Shown: one piece after another, positions 59,955 through 64,000 of the stretch
Numbering within the stretch: the first letter of the stretch is position 1
How the letters are laid out: each line of letters opens with the position of its first letter
DNA from: Cognatundibacterium curvum
GTDB lineage: Bacteria; Pseudomonadota; Gammaproteobacteria; Burkholderiales; Burkholderiaceae_D
Length of the DNA: 64,000 nucleotides
Reading direction: 5' to 3'
Assembly (NCBI RefSeq): GCF_014284235.1
Contig: NZ_JACOGD010000004.1
Coordinates: 372,001-436,000 of the forward strand
Notes under the pieces: generated by a model
Seen by the model: the letters and a program-made list of their open reading frames with translations, nothing else
Database searches by the model: none
Told to the model about the DNA's origin: nothing
Translations under genes and position numbers: made by a program

Positions 59955-61790
59955 TTACTTCATATTCTGCTTTGCATCCGGCGCGATATCGAGGTAGCGC
60001 CAGTTCGTAAAATCCACAGGATGGCGCTGGAAGTTCATGAGCCAGGGCTGCTGTACATCGGCCGACAAAGGATGGGTACGTAAAATCCAGGGATTGTAGG
60101 CATGGATGTATAAGGACATTTGGCGGTACAGTGTGCGCCGTTCAGGGCCATCGGCCATGCGACGGCTTTGCTCAAACAAGCGGTTATATTCCGGCAGATT
60201 AAAGCGCGCATAATTCGCGCGTCCGGTATTGGGTCCATACAGCAGCTGGAAAAAATTTTCTCCATCCGGGAAATCAGCGACCCAGTTTGCTTCCGTCATC
60301 TGCACTTTACCCAGCCGGGCAGCACGTAATATCTCGGAATGCTTATCCGATTTAAAGCTGATGCGTATGCCCAGCATCTCCATATTTTTGCGCCAGACTT
60401 CATCGCGCAGACGACCGGTAGTGCTGGCCTGGGTATGCATGGTCAGCTCCAGTGGCTGTCCATCGGGCAGACGGCGGTATTGGTCAGGCCCGCGCTGATA
60501 GCCAAATTTATCCAGCAGTGCATTGGCGAGTACAGGATTAAACTGGACCGGACTGCGAAACTCGGGATCATAGCCGATCACGTTTGGTGCCAGCGGCGAC
60601 TGCGCCGCCTGCGCCAGACCTTTCTCCATCATCGCGATATCTTGCTGATGGTTGTAACTGAGCGCAATCGCACGCCGCAGCGCAATCTTGTCCGGCGTAT
60701 AGCCACCCAGCACCGGGTCTTCCATATTCATCCAGACGTAATACGTCTGTAGTGGTGAAAACAAACGCAGCTGTATGCCCTGCTTGCTGAGTTCAGGTTT
60801 TAGCTGTCCATCACGCATTACCATTTCAGACAGCGGTGCAGGCACCTGTTCCAGGCAATCAAACTCGCGATTCAAAAAGCCCAGCACCCTGGCCTGCTGT
60901 TCTTCCACTACCGAGATACGGATGCGCTGAACCAGCGGTAAGCTTTTACCGCGCAGGCTTTCTGCAATGCGCCTGGAATACGCATCCTGAGTCGCTTCAC
61001 CATCAAACAACGGGCGGCGATAATCGGGATTAGCGATCAGATTGAGTTGAAAGCTGCGCTTCCACTCACCGAGCCGGAACGGGCCGGTACCAACCGGATG
61101 ATTACCAGCCTGATTGCCGTAAAACTCCATCACTTCACGCGCAACGGCACCCGTGGCTGGCGTCGCTAATATAAACAGAAAATTCGGGTCTGGCGCCTGC
61201 AAACGCAAGCGCAAGGTGTAGCGATCGACGACCTGTATGCCAGCAATCACAGACTGTTTGCCGCTTTTCACCGTCTTTGCATAAGCGTCGCCACGCAGCG
61301 CCTCATCCCCCTGCAGCTTGCCTTCAAACATGAATAACCACGGTGATTTCAGCGCCGGATCATACATGCGCTGTATCGCATAGGCATAATCAGCCGCTTG
61401 CAGCTCGCGCCGTTTGCCGCCGAAGGCTGCGTCCTCGCTGAAGAAAATCCCGGCTTGCAAACGCAGGGTATAGGTTTTGCCATCCGCGCTGATCTCGGGC
61501 ATGGCACGCAAGGTATTGGGCTTGAGCTTGAGCGGACGCGCCAGATAATCGTAGCGCAGCATAGGCTCAAACAGATTTTCATTGACCGATAAGGTGGTGA
61601 TGTCCGAGGCTAGCGCAGGATCAAAACTGCTTTCCGGCGTGGTCACCAGCACGTTGAGAGTTTTGACCGCCTTGGCTGGATTGGCAGGAATGCTTGCATT
61701 CCCGGTGCGCGCCATACTGCTGCCGCTGTGCAGGCTGATACCCAGTGTCGCGATCAAGGTCAGTGCAGATAATAAACGACGCCGCATCAT
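59955..61790 (-). CDS. Family 5 extracellular peptide-binding protein
   Basis: A 611-residue SBP_bac_5 protein with a signal peptide (MMRRRLLSALTLIATLGISL). Residues 45-60 begin TLNVLVTTPESSFDPALASD; YAYAIQRMYDPALKSPW and LRRAIALSYNHQQDIA are family landmarks. It binds peptides for an ABC importer, but no permease gene lies beside it. It overlaps the AstE/AspA gene by four bases and probably supplies peptides from peptidoglycan or medium. Confidence 0.9.
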   Translation of the reverse strand: MMRRRLLSALTLIATLGISLHSGSSMARTGNASIPANPAKAVKTLNVLVTTPESSFDPALASDITTLSVNENLFEPMLRYDYLARPLKLKPNTLRAMPEISADGKTYTLRLQAGIFFSEDAAFGGKRRELQAADYAYAIQRMYDPALKSPWLFMFEGKLQGDEALRGDAYAKTVKSGKQSVIAGIQVVDRYTLRLRLQAPDPNFLFILATPATGAVAREVMEFYGNQAGNHPVGTGPFRLGEWKRSFQLNLIANPDYRRPLFDGEATQDAYSRRIAESLRGKSLPLVQRIRISVVEEQQARVLGFLNREFDCLEQVPAPLSEMVMRDGQLKPELSKQGIQLRLFSPLQTYYVWMNMEDPVLGGYTPDKIALRRAIALSYNHQQDIAMMEKGLAQAAQSPLAPNVIGYDPEFRSPVQFNPVLANALLDKFGYQRGPDQYRRLPDGQPLELTMHTQASTTGRLRDEVWRKNMEMLGIRISFKSDKHSEILRAARLGKVQMTEANWVADFPDGENFFQLLYGPNTGRANYARFNLPEYNRLFEQSRRMADGPERRTLYRQMSLYIHAYNPWILRTHPLSADVQQPWLMNFQRHPVDFTNWRYLDIAPDAKQNMK

Positions 61791-62770
61791 ACGACTCCTG
61801 CCAGACGATCACTGTAACGCGTGATGTAAAACCATTCTTCACCTGCCCCGGCTGCTGCATCCGGAAAAATAATCCGGCCATCCATGCTGGCGCGGACTGC
61901 TGTGCCATCGGCGCGCGTACCAATCAGATCACCGGCGCTGACCGTATCAAAGCTATACCAGTCGCGACAGAAAACATCGTCCTGATGCTGTTTGTCGATC
62001 ACATCATAAATTCTCAGGGTTTCGATCTGCGCCTGTAGATCAGGCGGGCTACCTGCGATCAGTCCCAGATGCCGCAGCGTGTTGTCAATCGCACGCCAGG
62101 CCACATCTGCCGCCTGGGGGTCTTCATGCTGACCACATTCCAGCGTGACGGCATAGCCGCCGACCGAACGCATATATTCGGTAGTGCCTACTCCAAAACG
62201 GGTATCTGCATTGGCGCGGGTTTTCGCATCGGCATCCGGTGCTAATGCCTGCTGACGTCTGGCCACGCCGTGTGCATAGGTGCTCAGCCAGCCATCTACC
62301 ATGCGCTGCACACCCAGCCGTGCCGCCATGGCCAGCTCGGCTTCAGCATGGCGGAAGGGCTCGATCTCGCCCTGATTGTTTTCCGGCCCCACCAGCACAA
62401 AGGGCTCGCCCGCACCACGGAAGGAATGCAAATCCAGCAGCACCTCATGCGCGGCCAGTAAAGGGCACAGCCAGTTCGCGACATGGTCTTCAAATTCCTG
62501 CGCATGCGCGGTCGGGATCAGACGCCGGTTCAGATTGCGCTCGCCCTGGCGTTCGCCCTTGGCATAGGCCAGCGGATTACAGACCGGCACCAGCGTAAGC
62601 TGACCGCTGATCAGCTGCAGCGCACCGCTTTGTAATTGCTCCAGCAAACGGCGTATCGCCAGCGTGCCGCAAACTTCATTGCCATGCACCGCACCGGTAA
62701 TGATCAGCTTAGGCCCCGGTAGCGGAGAACGAAACGTGTGGCTGACAAACTGTAAGTCTTGCAGTTGCAT
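61787..62770 (-). CDS. Succinylglutamate desuccinylase/aspartoacylase-type hydrolase (M14-like)
   Basis: A 327-residue zinc hydrolase of the AstE/AspA superfamily. GAVHGNEVCGT near 27-37 and LDLHSFRGA near 115-123 supply zinc ligands, and VTLECGQHED near 207 supplies the catalytic Glu. In a block with a dipeptidase, a peptide-binding protein and a muropeptide-type transporter it might trim peptide ends; a specific substrate is not shown. Confidence 0.85.
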   Translation of the reverse strand: MQLQDLQFVSHTFRSPLPGPKLIITGAVHGNEVCGTLAIRRLLEQLQSGALQLISGQLTLVPVCNPLAYAKGERQGERNLNRRLIPTAHAQEFEDHVANWLCPLLAAHEVLLDLHSFRGAGEPFVLVGPENNQGEIEPFRHAEAELAMAARLGVQRMVDGWLSTYAHGVARRQQALAPDADAKTRANADTRFGVGTTEYMRSVGGYAVTLECGQHEDPQAADVAWRAIDNTLRHLGLIAGSPPDLQAQIETLRIYDVIDKQHQDDVFCRDWYSFDTVSAGDLIGTRADGTAVRASMDGRIIFPDAAAGAGEEWFYITRYSDRLAGVV

Positions 62771-62786
62771 ATCTATCCCATCTCCG

Positions 62787-64000
62787 TCAGGCCGGAAGTT
62801 TTTTCTTGCGGCCGAAATCCGGTTCTACCCGTATCAGCGCCGCAACCACAAAGGTCGGTAAGGCCGCAATGCAAATCCACACAAAAAAGTGTGAATAGCC
62901 CAGCATTGCCTGCAGACTGCCACTGAACATCCCCGGCAACATCATCGACAAGGCCATGAAACCGGTGCAGATCGCATAATGCGCGGTCTTGTGCTCGCCA
63001 TCAGCAACCATAATCATGTACAGCACATAGGCACTGAAACCAAAGCCATAACCAAATTGTTCAGCCGCCACCGCAGTGCCTATCAGCCAAATAGAAGACG
63101 GCTGCACGAAGGCCAGATACACATACACCAGATGAGGCACGTTAATCGCCAGTGCCATCGGCCACAGGCAGTTTTTCAAACCAAAGCGTGCAATCGCGGC
63201 CCCCCCCAGCAAACCGCCCAGCGTCAGGCTGGCCATGCCTATGGTGCCGTAGACGATGCCGACCTCCTGATTGCTCAAACCTAGTCCACCTTTTTCCAGC
63301 GCATCAAGCAAAAACAAGGGTGCGATCTTCACCAGCTGCGCTTCGCCAAAGCGATACAGCAACAGGAAAGCGATGGTCACCAGCACACGCTTCTTTTTGA
63401 GGAAGGCCGCAAACACCTGAAAAAAGCTGCTGACGACCTGACTTGTATCGCCTTGCGCCTTATCGCTGACCGGGATGGGCAAGGCAAAGCGGTGATAAAA
63501 AGAGAGCGCGATAAACATCGCCGCCAATACGCCGAATACCACCATCCAGGCCACTTGCGTACTGCCGCTGAAGTCCTTGACACACCCCGCCAGATACACC
63601 AGTGCGCCCTGTCCTGTCAGCATGGACAAACGATAAAACATGCTGCGCACACCGACAAAGGCTGCTTGCTGATGCTGTTCCAGCGCCAGCATATAAAAGC
63701 CATCGGTACCGATATCATGCGTCGCCGACGCGAAAGCGACCAGCCAGAATGCCAGCAAGCTGGCCTGAAAAAAACCATCCAGTGGTATGGTCAGCGCCAC
63801 CAGCCCGAACAAAGCGCCCAGCACCAGCTCCAGGGTGACTATCCAGTAGCGCTTAGTCTTGAACATATCCACAAACGGCGACCACAGTGGCTTGATCACA
63901 AAGGGCAGATACAACCAACTGGTATACAGTGCGATATCGGTATTGGAGATACCCATATTTTTGTACATAATCACAGACAGCGTCATGACGATGACATAAG
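62787..64000 (-). CDS. MFS transporter, AmpG-like, partial (N-terminus beyond right edge)
   Basis: The frame stays open to the right edge, so the gene is cut at its 5' end. About 400 residues and ten or more TM segments are visible: YTSWLYLPFVIKPLWSPFVD, ATHDIGTDGFYMLALEQ, GEAQLVKIAPLFLLDALEKG. The pattern matches AmpG and related permeases that import anhydromuropeptides. It is the first gene of a minus-strand block with the M14-like hydrolase and binding protein. Confidence 0.88.
   Translation of the reverse strand, partial: YVIVMTLSVIMYKNMGISNTDIALYTSWLYLPFVIKPLWSPFVDMFKTKRYWIVTLELVLGALFGLVALTIPLDGFFQASLLAFWLVAFASATHDIGTDGFYMLALEQHQQAAFVGVRSMFYRLSMLTGQGALVYLAGCVKDFSGSTQVAWMVVFGVLAAMFIALSFYHRFALPIPVSDKAQGDTSQVVSSFFQVFAAFLKKKRVLVTIAFLLLYRFGEAQLVKIAPLFLLDALEKGGLGLSNQEVGIVYGTIGMASLTLGGLLGGAAIARFGLKNCLWPMALAINVPHLVYVYLAFVQPSSIWLIGTAVAAEQFGYGFGFSAYVLYMIMVADGEHKTAHYAICTGFMALSMMLPGMFSGSLQAMLGYSHFFVWICIAALPTFVVAALIRVEPDFGRKKKLPA

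Overview
The window joins two kinds of DNA. Bases 1 to about 30350 are most of an integrated, HK97-type tailed prophage. Bases 30350 to 64000 are ordinary chromosome of what looks like a betaproteobacterium. Aspartokinase, an RlhA-type U32 protein, PBP4, many LysR regulators, a TonB receptor and GGDEF/HD-GYP proteins, with moderate GC, suggest Oxalobacteraceae, perhaps near Undibacterium. That assignment is inference; no rRNA gene is present to test it.

Prophage. The left edge cuts a tail gene. Minus-strand late genes run from 16.1 kb down to base 1: a Q-like candidate regulator, HNH nuclease, terminase small and large subunits, portal, ClpP-like maturation protease, capsid, head-tail connectors, tail tube, tail chaperone with a programmed -1 frameshift, and tape measure. 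Strong intrinsic terminators lie before and between these genes, which suggests antitermination. From 16.5 to 20.5 kb there is a replication block: an iteron-like inverted repeat, a Toprim/helicase primase and a YmfL-type regulator. From 20.5 to 24.2 kb comes a dense control region with a Cro/YdaS-like protein, a CI-like repressor, two more XRE-type regulators and a complete LysR regulator. Two operator clusters share the form TACC-N4-GGTA and a 25-base spacing. From 24.2 to 30.3 kb a plus-strand operon carries tiny unknown genes, a ParB-like protein, an HNH-like protein, excisionase and a tyrosine integrase. The prophage ends in a tRNA-like 3' fragment that resembles the 3' end of tmRNA (ssrA), followed by a terminator, so the intact target gene should lie left of the window.

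Chromosome. In order: a secreted FN3/Big M66-like zinc protease lipoprotein; an HD-GYP phosphodiesterase; a LysR/SbtA bicarbonate-transporter pair; a YdcF-family protein; a DUF1127 protein divergent from a LysR regulator; lysC; rlhA; dacB; an alpha/beta-hydrolase remnant; an AraC-GyrI regulator; a GNAT enzyme with a repeat tail; a LysR-controlled sugar-isomerase/PhyH-dioxygenase pair; a membrane protein; an outer-membrane barrel; a GHL10 lipoprotein; a TonB receptor; a diguanylate cyclase; and a four-gene block (D-Ala-D-Ala dipeptidase, family 5 binding protein, AstE/AspA-type hydrolase, AmpG-like transporter) that looks like peptide or peptidoglycan recycling.

No CRISPR array, complete tRNA or rRNA gene, or intact insertion sequence was seen. 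The best candidates for new biology are the shared operator network, the late-operon terminator/antitermination layout, the palindromic iteron array beside the primase, and the run of tiny early prophage genes.
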